A DNA stretch of 64,000 nucleotides from contig NC_133790.1 in assembly GCF_003597395.2 (NCBI RefSeq), forward strand, positions 22,289,854 to 22,353,853, written 5' to 3'. Positions within the stretch are counted from its first letter, which is position 1. The number at the start of each line of letters is the position of its first letter. The position numbers and the translations under genes are program-made. The notes below the pieces were generated by a model. It had not been told where the DNA came from. It did not search any database and worked only from the letters and a program-made list of their open reading frames with translations. This document shows positions 24,901 through 32,967 of this stretch, one piece after another. This DNA is from Chelonoidis abingdonii. Its lineage: Eukaryota > Chordata > Testudines > Testudinidae.

Positions 24901-27900
24901 TCAGGCTGCACGATTCCTGTGGGCACATACTGCAGCTTCAGATACAGTTACTGAGAATGCTGAGGAAATATTATTTGTATAGCAGTAGCTGCCTATCACT
25001 GACCCATTGTGCTGGACTCTGTACAAACACAGAACAAACCAGCACTTGGCATCTTTTTAAATCTTCCAGATTTCCTAAGAGTATGAAATAATCAGCATAT
25101 CTGGCTTATTGGACAAGATTAAAATAAAATATCTAGTTCTTTATATAGCGCTTCATCAGTAGTTCTCAAAGCACTTTACAAGGGAGTATTAGCCCCATTT
25201 TAATGGGGACACTGAAGCACAGAGAGGTGAGAATAAGAACTTGCCCAAGTTCAGCAGCATAGCCAGGAACACAATATAGGTTTCCTAAGTCCTAAGTCTA
25301 TCCATTAGGACAAACTGCCTCCCTCTCAATCTCTTAGAACAAACCCATAGCCCAAGACTGACGGTGTTGATTTGGACTATTATTAATGAGAAATGACCCA
25401 AAATCTATCTTTCCCCAAACACAAGCTGGTTAATTTTATGCTATTTAATATTTCAAATCAAATAGAAAACTTATATCTTTCTATGGCAACATCCTCCAAA
25501 ATCTAGTGATCCAAGATCTAACATATCTTAAAAAGGATTACTTCTATTTCACTTTTTTACTAATTAATGGGAGGTTTATTATTTTTCTTTGTAAGCTAAA
25601 TCATTTGTGTTAATTTGATATGTGGTATTAACATTTAAAAGCATTGCTCAGAGCTACTGGCATAAGTATTTTCTCCTCTTCAATGTTGTAAATTCTAAGG
25701 TTTTATAATCAACAACTCAAGATGCAATTTGTGAAAATGGGAGTAGGGTTGCATGTTAACGCCTGGCCTCCTTACTTGGAGATGGGAAAAATATTTTACA
25801 TGTATATGATTTCCCTTCATCCTGAAGGATCCCCAAGTGCTTTACAAACTATAGCCAGGTCCTAGTCCCAGTATCTGACCAAATAAACTGGCTTGGGGTA
25901 GAGGCATCTGCAGCAGTTGGGAAGGACAGAATCCTTCCTCACCCCTGGCCTCATTTTACAGTTCCCACTTGGCCTAAGGGACACATTTACTTCCACAACT
26001 GCTGGGACCTCCCTCCACAAGAAGGTAGATGAGTCTCTTTTGAGTTACTATACCCGACATTAGGTGCCGGTTTGTAACTTTACAGGGTTGCACACATATA
26101 CAAACATCACAGTTGTCAACTAACCTCCCACTGGACATGCAGTATGGGACAGAAATCTTGACTTCAGCTTTAAAATACAGTCATTTACCACTTGATCTCA
26201 AAGGAATCACTCTATCTTTGTCTGTAGACACTAGAAGTTGAGACCATTACAGGCAAGTGAGTCAGTGGGGCAGGTATTTGCAAAGAAAACTCTCTTTCTC
26301 TCCCAGTGCATCTAGAATAAGTATCCCTTTTGCATGTGCGATTCCCCAGCTGGGTTTCATAGCCATGGTAGACTAGAGAAGATGTGCACTAAAGCAGGGT
26401 GCACTTAGGAGCTACAAAATCCAGGACTCAACATAGCTCACGCCAGAACTCTGTTTCACTGTGAAAATGTTATGAGCTTCATTTCACTCGTAACATGTGT
26501 TCTGAAAAGAGAGGGGACTCAGGATAAGGTGGGTAAAAATTAACATACGCACAGAGAAGAAGCCAGAGCTGACTCCTACATCAGCTGAGGAACTCCACCA
26601 ATAATTTGTTCTAGTGAAAATATCCATTCAAATACATACCGTACCAATGATCAGACCCACACTGAAGAGCAGACAGAGAGTCCCTTAAGCTTTTTCACTG
26701 GCATCCCTAACTATCTGTATAGCTGCACAGTACAATGCATCAAAAGCAATCTCCCCTGCTAGCCTTAGGTAGACAACCATCTGCACATAAGAGTCAGAGA
26801 TTCCAAGGCCATTGTGATCATCTAGTCTGATCTCTTGTATTACACAGGCAACAGAACTTCCCCAAATAATTCCCAGAGTATAACATCCAAGTTTGATTTT
26901 AAAATTACCAATGATGGAGAACACACCACAAGCCTTGGTAAATTACAGTTGCACACAGGAGTCAGGGAGGTAAACAAACACACACATGCAGGGAATAGAG
27001 ATTTGTTCACACACATCCCTTGAAAAACTGACATCTATGTTTAAGAAAGCTGCTCCCCCTCTCACCATGAGCCTCTGCGACATGATATTTGCTTCTCTTT
27101 TCTCGCCGCTGGCATATAAATGTCTTCCAGGCTTGGAACATCAGGTTGTACAGGAAATATCTGAACAACAGATATTAGAATTGGATAAGATACAGAGAAG
27201 GGCAACAAAAATGATACAAAGAAATTAAGGAGATATTAAAAAGACTGCCAGTGTTCATTTTAGAAAAAAGACTAAGGGAGGATATGATAGTCTATAAAAT
27301 CATGAATGGTGTGGAGAAAGAGAATAAGAAAGCATTATTTACCCCTTCACAGAAGACAAGAACCAGGGCTCACACAATGAAATTAATAGACATGTTTAAA
27401 ACAAACATAAGGAAGTATTTCTTCATACAATACACAGTCAACCTTGGGAACTCATTGCCAGGAGATGTTGTGAAGGCCAAAAGAATAACTAGATTAAAAA
27501 AATAATTAGATAAATGCATGGAGGATAGGTCCATCAAGGGTATTATCCAAGATAGCCAGGCTGCAACCCTATGCTCTGGGTGTCCCTAAACTCTGACTGG
27601 ACTGAATGACACAGAATGGATCATTTGATAAGTTGCCCTGTTCCATTAATTCCTTCTGAAGCATCTGGCTCTAGCACTGTCAAAAGACAGGATACTGAGC
27701 TAGATGGACCATTGATCAGACCCACTATGGCCATTTTTATGTTCACATGTTAAAAACAAAACAAAAAAAATCCATCATAAGCCTTGATCCAATCTAGCCA
27801 GTTCCTGTACAGCAGACCTGGTCTCAATTGTTCTGGAATGGTCAGGAGAGATTCCTATCACACACAGCAGCTTCTAGTGAGACTTCACAGTCAGATTTTG

Positions 27901-30900
27901 AAAGGGAAGTATCTTGCAGCACAGAATCTGGACTTTTTCTTCTGTCATTTAATGGAAAAGTCATGGTGGCACAAGGAAAGTGAGGCTTCTAACATCCAAG
28001 GGGGAAAAGTTTTGGATCAACTTTGATTGCCCTTTGGATAACCCATTCTGCAAAGGCAACATCTTCACAGAGATATTTTTAGTGAACGTGTGTGGCCTAG
28101 ACTCTCAATCACTCATCCATCTGCGTTTCAGTCTACCTCTAAATAATTACATTGTCCCATACTGAGACATTAAAAACAAGAGGATTTTGAAAGCTTTCTC
28201 AAAATGAAAAGGACTGTACAGAGACAGCATGTAAAAAAGGGGACAGAACTCTTAGGGTATGCATTAACTCCTTGCTCTCTGAGACAAGTTGAAGAAAAAA
28301 GAAACCCCTTTGTTCCTACAAACAATAGCCACAAAACACTTGTGAGAAAGAGAGAAGAGTACGAGAGGCTTTGATATTACAGTAAGAGGTTGAGGGGAAG
28401 CTATAAAGGGATTATAAGGTTACTCAGGATATATAAAAGCCTCTTGAAAAGGAAACTTAATTTGTCCCATTATACAGCAATATAAGCAGAAGAGGATCTA
28501 GAATGCCTGTTTCACTGCTAATGGGCTCAGAGTTTGTGCCAATGTGGAAGATAATCTGGGAGCAAGACAGAAATCAAGTTCCCAAATCTTAGTCAACATG
28601 TGAGCAGTAGACAAGAGGGATGGCAACTACTCTGCATTTTGACACAATAAAAAAAGAACACAAAAAAGACAAGTGTCCAGCTGCTCATTTGTTCCTTCCT
28701 TCCAAGTCAAATAACAGCATACCGAAAGAGAACCTGGCCACTTAGAAGACGAGAGAAATATCAATATGAACATGTTCAGAGTGATCTAAATTAATTATTG
28801 ATTCATGGAAATCAGGACATTTGATTCATACAAGGTGAACAATACTCCAAAGACACCTGAGCTATGACATCAGATTTCATCTTAGGACAAAGAAAGAAAA
28901 ATGTACTGTTTGTTGGATGAAGGGTAGCACTAAGGAAGGAAGAAAAAGTTGTAAATAATAAGCGAGGAAAGCATTAATATTGGCCTTTCCTCACCTAACA
29001 GTGCTGCTGGGGTAGTTTGTTTACTGACATACACACCATCCTCCAAGACCCAGGGAAGATTTCTCACACAGCTGTGAACGCAACAATACAAGGTGATTTC
29101 ACAGACCTGTAATGGCAGTCAGCTCTGATACTAAGCTTCCACTCTCTGCAGACAATCCACCATTCCTCCTTCCACTCGCCAAAGGTTTTTTGCAGAATCT
29201 TCCGATCATAATGACATCTATACAGTTGAAAGATTTTGAGGATGGGAAGATTTGTAAAAATATCTTAGTCAATAGCAAATACATTTTAAAGGAGGCTGGA
29301 CCTCTCCTTTTTCCAGTATTAGCTGCTTAACCCAACTATATCTAACTACATAACAAAACTTTGCCCGTCTATACCACATTTAATCTGAGAATCTAAAAGT
29401 GCTTCAAGATACAATTAACTGAGCCTCACACAACCCTTGTTAACATTTACCCCTCTTTTAAAATTGAGAAACAAAATACAGAGAGGTTAAGTGACTTGCC
29501 CAAGATAACAGTCAGTTGGTGGCAGATCTGGGAATATAACTCATCTCTTGAGCTCTGCTTGAGCCTCGAACCATTAGACAAAACTCTGCAACATTTACAT
29601 TTCTAGTCAGTCTTGTTTGGTATTGGTTTGTGTGAATGTTTTTTCCAAAAGCTAACTTTTGTTTTAATTTTTTAAAGTATATTTGTAATTAATTTGGATT
29701 ATAGGTTTATATTTCTCTGAAATATACCCACTGTGCTCCATGAAACAAATTATTCTGAATTTAAAATTCCAAAAAGGGATGATTAAGAACCTTAGATAAC
29801 ATTCTTTCTACATATACCATGTGCTAATAGTGGGGCTGCTTGTCCACCTTTAGTTGCCATGTACAAAGGTTTATGAATGAGCTACTGCCTCTAAGTTTAT
29901 TTACCTAATCCTTTAGCACAAGCCATAAAGGTCTTTGCTTTTAGATCTAGAGATCCTGGGTTCAATTCCCACAGATAACCAGGCCAGCAGATGGTGTTAC
30001 ATGAACATTCACATTAATGGTAAACTAATAAAAACTCAGATGGGATGAGATCTTGAATAAGGAACTGGGGCTCAGATGAGGGACTCCAAACAAGATTCTC
30101 TATAATTAGAAATAACAATGACCAGTATATCTATTGTCCCTACCTAAGATACCTCAATTCTGATTTTACTTAAACATTACTCTGGGGAAACGATCATTGG
30201 CCAAAATGACATCGCTAATATTCTGAAAAATTATGAAGTTGCACTAGGTGCAAATGTGAATAATTTCCTTGTGTTTCTCATCTACGTACATTTTTTCATA
30301 GAGATTAGGAAAATGGAAGGATCATCTTAAGAACAGGTAACAGAGAGAGAGAAGCAAACAATGGGCCCAGTCTTGCAGCCTCTGTTCATGGGAAGAATCC
30401 CACTGAGTTAATGGCGCTGTTCAAATGTGTAAGGACTGCAGGATCAGGCTCAAAATGACCGCCCCAATCCCCAAAAACAAAACAAAAAACAAAACAAAAC
30501 ATATTACAATTCAAAGCTACCTACTCTATCAAACCAAGCTGCTAAACCATTCCAAGAACTCAAGCAGGAAAAAATGAAAGAGGCATAGGTTATTCTTCCA
30601 GATTGACTGAATTGTTAAAACAACAGGAGGGTGGTGAACCAGGCCATGTGGGATTTGGGCAGATCTGGCACTATCAGTGGGGCAAAAGGGACATTTTGTT
30701 CCCCCAAATGATCTTCAAGAGGCCCCAAATTATTGTCAGAAAGGCCAAAATATGTACAATATGTACAGCCTTCATCCTTTATTTAAATTATCAATCACAG
30801 CAAAATACTGACACAGTAGCCAAATTTCACTTTTTTTAATTTTTAACATCCAAGACTTTCCAGGGATCTAACCACCTTCCCTTGGAAGGTTATGCACTTT

Positions 30901-32967
30901 AAAACAACAACATTCAAAGGCCCAAAAATATCGACTTGCCTCCCCCAAAAATGTGACCCTTGACCTGGTCCTGGATTTGGGAACAATATTTTTTAATTTA
31001 AAATAAAGTTATTTTGGTTTAATGTAGCTGGCTGAGCTCTCGATTTCAAAAAGGGCATTTTTACTCATTCAGCAGACTTCTTACACTGGATCTGCACATT
31101 GCCAAGCAAGTAATTCACACCCAATATGTGGGAGGAAGAGTGGAAGAGTTCTATTCTGGCTCACAGGACAATTCGTGTTCACCAGCTAATACAGTCTTGT
31201 AAGAATCTATATTCCTCATAGTGGAATGAAATGGGATGACTTAGGGTCTGATCTAACTCATACTGAAGTCAATGCAGGTCTTCCATTGTCTTCAGTGGGA
31301 ACTGGATTATGCCTGTAGAGCAAGGACAAGCAAGAGTGGACACACAAATTAAAGTAAAATAGGAAGAAATTCCAAAGAGAGTGTTGCTTTCTCAGCAGTG
31401 ATATAAAGCCAAATTGTAGAAGCTCTATTGCTGTAGCAGTTCAAAGATCAAATATGCAAAGCATTTGTGAATACATATTAAGAATAGCCTTGTATACTGC
31501 AGGATTAAGTGAACTAAATGATCTTGGGTCTTTCCCACCTTTACTGTCTATAATAATCTAATTTTTTAAAAATGTATACAATGAAAATGAAAGGCCAAAT
31601 TCTGCTCTCAGTTTCATTGGTGTAAATCCCACAAATCAGCACTAAAACCAGTGCAATCTCTCTGGATTTACAGTTAAAGTAAAATTTGGCCACAATTATT
31701 TAAGAATAATATTAAGAGACAGATCTCAAATAATTTCAAAAGGCATCTGCAAATATTTTCCTGCAAAGCAGGTATCCCTTTGCTTAGCTTTACAAATTCT
31801 CAGCCATGTCAAGGTAGAATTTTACTACTTGGAGCTTCAATTACCTGGCTTTGGAAGGAAGAACTTGTCCAAATGTCTTTTTCACCCACAAATAGAGGAA
31901 CTTCCTGGCCAGATGCCTGGAAGACAAACACAGGTTAGTTGCCTTTCTGCATTTTTGTATTCCATCTCTTAATTCCAGGCAATGGTTTTGGAGACTCAGA
32001 AGCTTGATACATAATAACGACAATACACAACACTAAGGTCCCAATCCTTACACGTACATTTAACTTTAACCGTCTGAGTTGTCCCATTAACTCAGGCATG
32101 TGTACCTCTGCAAGACCAGGGACCTAATCAGGACACACTTAGCTGGGAAATCCATGTAGACAAGATGTCTCCCCTGGGACCTATTTACACCTAATGATAC
32201 TAAATAAAAATGATGGTTGCTTAATCGGGATGCTGTCATGTGACTTAATGGAGCTTAGGCCCATCTGTGTTTCATTTGCATGATGACTCTATCCGATCCC
32301 ATAACAGAATGGCTTTTTCTAAACAGTTTGTAGAGTGGGTCTTAGATCACAGAACTAAGAGCTAAAATGCCTGGCTAGATTCCTGTAATTATATTCTATT
32401 CATATATATCTTGTTCACAACTAGTTATTTACATTTTCCTACAGGAGGAACAGCAAAAGATACCAAACTCCTCATAAAGCAAACTATTCAAAATACAGAA
32501 TCAGCCACAGTGAGAAGGATACTCATAGTACTACTTTGTATTTAGCAAGCACTTTTCCCCTGGAAATCAAAAACAGTGGGTATTATTAGTCCCATTTAAC
32601 AGATGGAGAAACTGAGCCACAAAAGGATAAGTGACTTTTCCAAGGTCACTTTGCAAATCAATGGCAAATACGAGAGTAAAACCCAGGTCTCATGACTTCC
32701 AGTCCCCTGGTCTAACCACTAGAAAATGCTGCCATCCTTAGTAGGATTAAACAAACAAAACATACAGAGCACGGCTCTCACTATCACCTGATACGGAGTT
32801 CTTTTAACCTCCCACCTCGGTTCCAGGTGTATGTGACCCGATATGGAACCAGATGACTCCCATTCCAACACTGATTCCCACCAGGCCGGGGAGTAACAGA
32901 TCGTCCAAATCCATGGACTTTGGGAGTATGCAATTTCTGGGCTGCATCTGTCTTGAAAGATCTTAAA
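3775..32967 (-). CDS. SFI1: SFI1 (partial, 13 internal exons): centrin-binding centriolar protein
   Basis: SFI1 is a long helical scaffold whose repeated [L/F]xxW motifs each bind a centrin. In yeast it drives spindle-pole-body duplication, and in animals it sits at the centriole distal end and supports ciliogenesis. Thirteen minus-strand exons, in transcription order, are 32,961 or 32,967-32,788; 31,916-31,845; 29,217-29,107; 27,160-27,066; 24,464-24,347; 24,107-24,005; 22,581-22,425; 8,579-8,418; 7,971-7,901; 6,086-6,000; 5,411-5,314; 4,575-4,509; 3,905-3,775. All phases join without a stop, giving about 480 codons; human SFI1 is about 1,240 residues. Recognisable stretches include [44 protein letters not shown] and [12 protein letters not shown]. 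The start codon, first exons and C-terminal part were not found. Four exons are duplicated in damaged form at 10.8-14.2 kb inside the intron between 22,425 and 8,579; that intron also carries the DIRS element and an assembly gap. Identity is firm from the residue pattern and from EIF4ENIF1 lying head to head. Confidence 0.93.
4509..4575 (-). CDS. SFI1: SFI1 exon
   Basis: The exon is 67 nt. The acceptor is gttttatttcag and the donor GGCAG|gtatgg. After one completing base it encodes [17 protein letters not shown] and then RRHRQ, one SFI1 repeat. This exon lies just left of the duplicated interval and so occurs only once. Confidence 0.9.
5314..5411 (-). CDS. SFI1: SFI1 exon (clean copy)
   Basis: The exon is 98 nt. 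The acceptor is tgttttgctccag and the donor CTACAG|gtactt. It encodes [15 protein letters not shown], then acidic EEEE, then [11 protein letters not shown]. It starts in phase 0 and ends in phase 2. The FWxRW pair is a typical repeat core. A damaged duplicate lies at 10,874-10,970. Confidence 0.9.
6000..6086 (-). CDS. SFI1: SFI1 exon (clean copy)
   Basis: The exon is 87 nt, exactly 29 codons. The acceptor is ttgttttctcag and the donor TATCAA|gtaatg. It encodes [18 protein letters not shown] and then [11 protein letters not shown]. It is phase 0 at both ends. A damaged duplicate lies at 11,562-11,640. Confidence 0.9.
7000..7683 (+). mobile_element. CR1-like LINE 3' end
   Basis: The 3' part ('cctgtgatgtgcaggacgtc', then 'agaccagatgatcatgatgg', then 'ggccttaaagtctatgaatc') is a CR1-family terminus of the type abundant in turtles. 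The 5' end is truncated and unclear. It lies in an SFI1 intron and is repeated with errors at 12,545-13,235. Confidence 0.75.
7901..7971 (-). CDS. SFI1: SFI1 exon (clean copy)
   Basis: The exon is 71 nt. The acceptor is aacttgatgacag and the donor CTGCTG|gtaaga. It encodes [18 protein letters not shown] and then RHHLL after a split codon. Together with the last base of the 8,418-8,579 exon it forms THWKHYVVLC, which supports the unusual CATT|gtatcc donor of that exon. A damaged duplicate lies at 13,457-13,528. Confidence 0.9.
8418..8579 (-). CDS. SFI1: SFI1 exon (clean copy)
   Basis: The exon is 162 nt. The acceptor is ctgttgttctag and the donor CATT|gtatcc, chosen because it alone gives the phase needed by the next exon and joins into HWKHY. 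It encodes [31 protein letters not shown] and two repeats. The reading frame stays open past the donor, so intron retention would not stop at once. A damaged duplicate lies at 13,979-14,151. Confidence 0.88.
8733..10350 (+). mobile_element. 5' part of a DIRS-type retroelement, truncated by a junction
   Basis: It starts at 'ttgttcttcttcgag' and contains a left terminal repeat (about 8,733-8,905) matching 14,303-14,470 and, inverted, 20,440-20,630. The gag-like start codon is at 9,137. Homology to the full element breaks near 9,745, resumes near 10,116-10,130, and stops near 10,350, where sequence jumps back to that seen at 4,788. Base quality looks poor from about 9 kb on: small indels against the second copy break every frame. 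Confidence 0.8.
9746..10115. other. About 370 bp of unrelated sequence inside the DIRS fragment
   Basis: This AT-richer block interrupts the gag-like region where the second DIRS copy is continuous. It ends in a run of 16 A (about 10,091-10,106). It could be a short retroposed insert with an A tail or a chimeric join. I recognise no family, and I see no gene in it. Confidence 0.5.
10874..10970 (-). pseudogene. Damaged duplicate of SFI1 exon 5,314-5,411
   Basis: The splice-site surroundings are recognisable, but the exon is 97 nt instead of 98 and carries several compensating indels that scramble the frame after FWNRW. It should not be spliced into the gene model. It is most likely an assembly duplicate. 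Confidence 0.8.
11562..11640 (-). pseudogene. Damaged duplicate of SFI1 exon 6,000-6,086
   Basis: The span is about 79 nt instead of 87. Bases are missing at several points in the middle, so the 29-codon frame is lost. The flanking intron sequence matches the first copy. Confidence 0.8.
12545..13235 (+). mobile_element. Second, error-rich copy of the CR1-like 3' end
   Basis: It is collinear with 7,000-7,683, including the 'ctgtgatgtgcagga' and 'aaagtctatgaa' signatures, with scattered indels. It is part of the larger duplicated block and not an independent insertion. Confidence 0.8.
13457..13528 (-). pseudogene. Damaged duplicate of SFI1 exon 7,901-7,971
   Basis: The span is 72 nt instead of 71, with several compensating insertions and deletions. 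The donor (gtaaga) and the acceptor context are intact, so a gene predictor could wrongly include it. Confidence 0.8.
13979..14151 (-). pseudogene. Damaged duplicate of SFI1 exon 8,418-8,579
   Basis: The span is about 173 nt instead of 162, with insertions throughout. Parts of the peptide such as YCFCGWRRA are still readable in one frame before it breaks. The acceptor ttgttctag is preserved as ttgttctag. Confidence 0.8.
14303..14470 (+). repeat. DIRS left terminal inverted repeat
   Basis: It contains 'tgctcatatccatccagtta', 'ggtgtgtgcgcgccgc', 'gcacagccatcgagaaac' and 'gggcgccccccgggtggcgcc'. The same words occur, reverse-complemented, at 20,440-20,605. The same end is present at 8,733-8,905. 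Confidence 0.9.
14709..17200 (+). pseudogene. DIRS gag-like region, frame-broken
   Basis: It starts MPGSPGFKH in one frame, followed in other frames by basic and arginine-rich blocks. A long proline- and arginine-rich stretch follows (15.2-16.2 kb) with high GC. It resembles the first ORF of vertebrate DIRS elements, which is poorly conserved between families. No zinc knuckle is visible. Frame changes are frequent, so I give no continuous product. Confidence 0.6.
17490..18130 (+). pseudogene. DIRS reverse transcriptase region, frame-broken
   Basis: Clear blocks are [12 protein letters not shown] at 17,542-17,577 and [14 protein letters not shown] at about 17,675-17,716, the standard start of a DIRS-type RT palm including its first catalytic aspartate. 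LAHQG and SSAAWAS-like blocks follow in other frames. The catalytic aspartate pair is expected near 17,865-17,890 but is obscured by small indels there. Confidence 0.8.
18280..18640 (+). pseudogene. DIRS RNase H region, frame-broken
   Basis: Visible fragments are WGAHLGRL (about 18,405-18,430), a degraded ELRAV block (about 18,490-18,510) and TDNTTAM at 18,561-18,581. Their spacing fits the conserved D, E and D positions of the RNase H fold. A linker follows containing [10 protein letters not shown] near 19.0 kb, which is typical of the region after RNase H in DIRS elements. Confidence 0.75.
19300..20270 (+). pseudogene. DIRS tyrosine recombinase, catalytic motifs readable
   Basis: Three catalytic landmarks are readable in order. 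They are the arginine box RRVSEIRA at 19,657-19,680, the HxxR box as HSTR at 20,066-20,077, and the nucleophilic tyrosine in FASHYA (codon 20,182-20,184). LQAATSH follows near the end. Order and spacing match DIRS-type recombinases, which cut and rejoin the circular DNA intermediate at integration. Frame changes between the blocks prevent one continuous frame. Confidence 0.8.
20283..20395 (+). repeat. DIRS internal complementary region
   Basis: The left half (aagctggaaggatatgaagc, then aatcactcgaagaagaa) is the reverse complement of the element's left end. The right half (ggttaccacgctttgtaact, then tgttgctcatatgccattcc) is the reverse complement of its right end. The two halves meet as the two ends would meet in a circle. 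In DIRS biology this region templates closure of the circular intermediate. Confidence 0.85.
20440..20630 (-). repeat. DIRS right terminal inverted repeat
   Basis: Reverse complement reads 'tgctcatatccattccagtt', 'aggtgtgtgcgcgccgcg' and 'ggtggcgccaccatggcgcc', matching the left ends at 8,733 and 14,303. The outer part adds 'cagttacaaaaggtgagtaac'. Unlike the left repeat it is close to error-free. Confidence 0.9.
20683..20707. other. Assembly gap of 25 N
   Basis: Twenty-five consecutive N form a fixed placeholder size rather than a measured gap. Some long-read gap fillers leave 25 N when extensions from both sides overfill a gap. It lies 50 bases right of the DIRS terminus, so one or more missing or redundant pieces are likely in this SFI1 intron. 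Confidence 1.
21020..22420 (+). mobile_element. CR1 LINE, 5'-truncated, RT remnants plus 3' end
   Basis: RT fragments are readable in shifting frames: [32 protein letters not shown], then FADDTKL (about 21,555-21,575), which is the RT catalytic box. Non-coding CR1 3' sequence follows ('ggaggttagac'-type words and 'ctagtcctatatttctatta'). It is decayed and not expressible. It is inserted in an SFI1 intron, ending a few bases from the exon at 22,425. Confidence 0.88.
22425..22581 (-). CDS. SFI1: SFI1 exon
   Basis: The exon is 157 nt. The acceptor is atttttattgtcag and the donor GACA|gtgagt. It encodes [37 protein letters not shown] and then a basic tail, two repeats. It ends in phase 1 and joins the exon at 8,579 as [12 protein letters not shown]. 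The joining frame shows no exon is missing across the gap. The CR1 ends about 5 bases beyond its donor. Confidence 0.9.
23515..23610 (+). repeat. MIR/CORE-SINE-like fragment
   Basis: 'gagctctttggggcagagac' followed by 'cacgtcttgtc' and 'ataaagcatctgctatc' is a common amniote old-SINE/L3-like motif. It is short and decayed. Confidence 0.4.
24005..24107 (-). CDS. SFI1: SFI1 exon
   Basis: The exon is 103 nt. The acceptor is aaatgcttttggcag and the donor TTTCGG|gtaagt, a strong site. It encodes [30 protein letters not shown] and ends in phase 0 before AWLQW. The residues WRVWTRRL form the repeat core. Confidence 0.9.
24347..24464 (-). CDS. SFI1: SFI1 exon
   Basis: The exon is 118 nt. The acceptor is atcgctgtgcacag and the donor CTCTGCG|gtgaga. 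It encodes [18 protein letters not shown], then [18 protein letters not shown]. The first two bases complete a codon with the last base of exon 27,066-27,160, giving AEAHAEKQK. Confidence 0.9.
24628..24805. repeat. MITE-like element with inverted ends
   Basis: The left end 'aagccttgcctgcac' and right end 'gtagacaagcccctta' are near reverse complements, enclosing about 170 bp of AT-rich sequence. This fits a short non-autonomous DNA transposon, but I cannot name the family. Confidence 0.5.
25140..25330 (+). repeat. MIR-like SINE
   Basis: Diagnostic words are 'aaagcactttacaaggga', 'ccattttaatggggac' and 'agagaggtgagaataagaac', then 'ccattaggac' at the end. It is long and fairly complete for this family. 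Confidence 0.75.
26785..26945 (-). mobile_element. Antisense CR1 3' fragment
   Basis: 'ccaaggccattgtgatcatc' followed by 'tagtctgatctcttgtatta', 'cacaggcaacagaacttccc' and 'caaataattcc' is the reverse-strand signature of a CR1 3' region. It is decayed. Confidence 0.7.
27066..27160 (-). CDS. SFI1: SFI1 exon
   Basis: The exon is 95 nt. The acceptor is atctgttgttcag and the donor GCTCATG|gtgaga. It encodes [17 protein letters not shown], then [14 protein letters not shown]. Its polypyrimidine tract falls on or against the antisense of the CR1 that starts at about 27,165, so part of the splice signal may be transposon-derived. Confidence 0.9.
27165..27755 (+). mobile_element. CR1 LINE 3' fragment
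   Basis: It starts at 'agatattagaattggataag' next to the SFI1 exon. It continues through 'gagaagggcaacaaaaatga' and a weak coding remnant, and ends 'gagctagatggaccattgat' with 'ggccatttttatgttc', a CR1 3' terminus. It is decayed and short. Confidence 0.85.
29107..29217 (-). CDS. SFI1: SFI1 exon
   Basis: The exon is 111 nt. The acceptor is caactgtatag and the donor TTACAG|gtctgt. It encodes [37 protein letters not shown] and ends in phase 2 before YFLYNL. The WKEEWW block is a highly recognisable SFI1 segment. Confidence 0.93.
29400..29600 (+). repeat. MIR-like SINE
   Basis: 'agagaggttaagtgacttgc', 'ccaagataacagtcagttgg' and 'ttagac' at the end are typical MIR 3'-half words. It is decayed. 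Confidence 0.75.
31845..31916 (-). CDS. SFI1: SFI1 exon
   Basis: The exon is 72 nt. The acceptor is gtgtttgtcttccag and the donor AAAGCCAG|gtaatt. It encodes [16 protein letters not shown] then QVLPSKAR, among the most conserved residues of the protein. Phase 2 at both ends joins both neighbours. Confidence 0.93.
32520..32735 (+). repeat. MIR-like SINE
   Basis: 'ttatta' then 'gtcccatttaacagatggag', 'aaactgagccacaaaaggat' and 'aagtgacttttccaaggtca' form a nearly full MIR body. Its right end lies about 50 bases from the SFI1 exon at 32,788. Confidence 0.8.
32788..32967 (-). CDS. SFI1: SFI1 exon (most 5' visible), alternative acceptor
   Basis: It encodes [33 protein letters not shown] and RLKELRIR. 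The donor is CGTATCAG|gtgata. Two acceptors six bases apart are both usable (ccttttaag and tttaag), giving 180 or 174 nt in the same phase, so a two-codon difference is possible. There is no in-frame ATG here, so at least one upstream coding exon is required and was not found. Confidence 0.88.
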
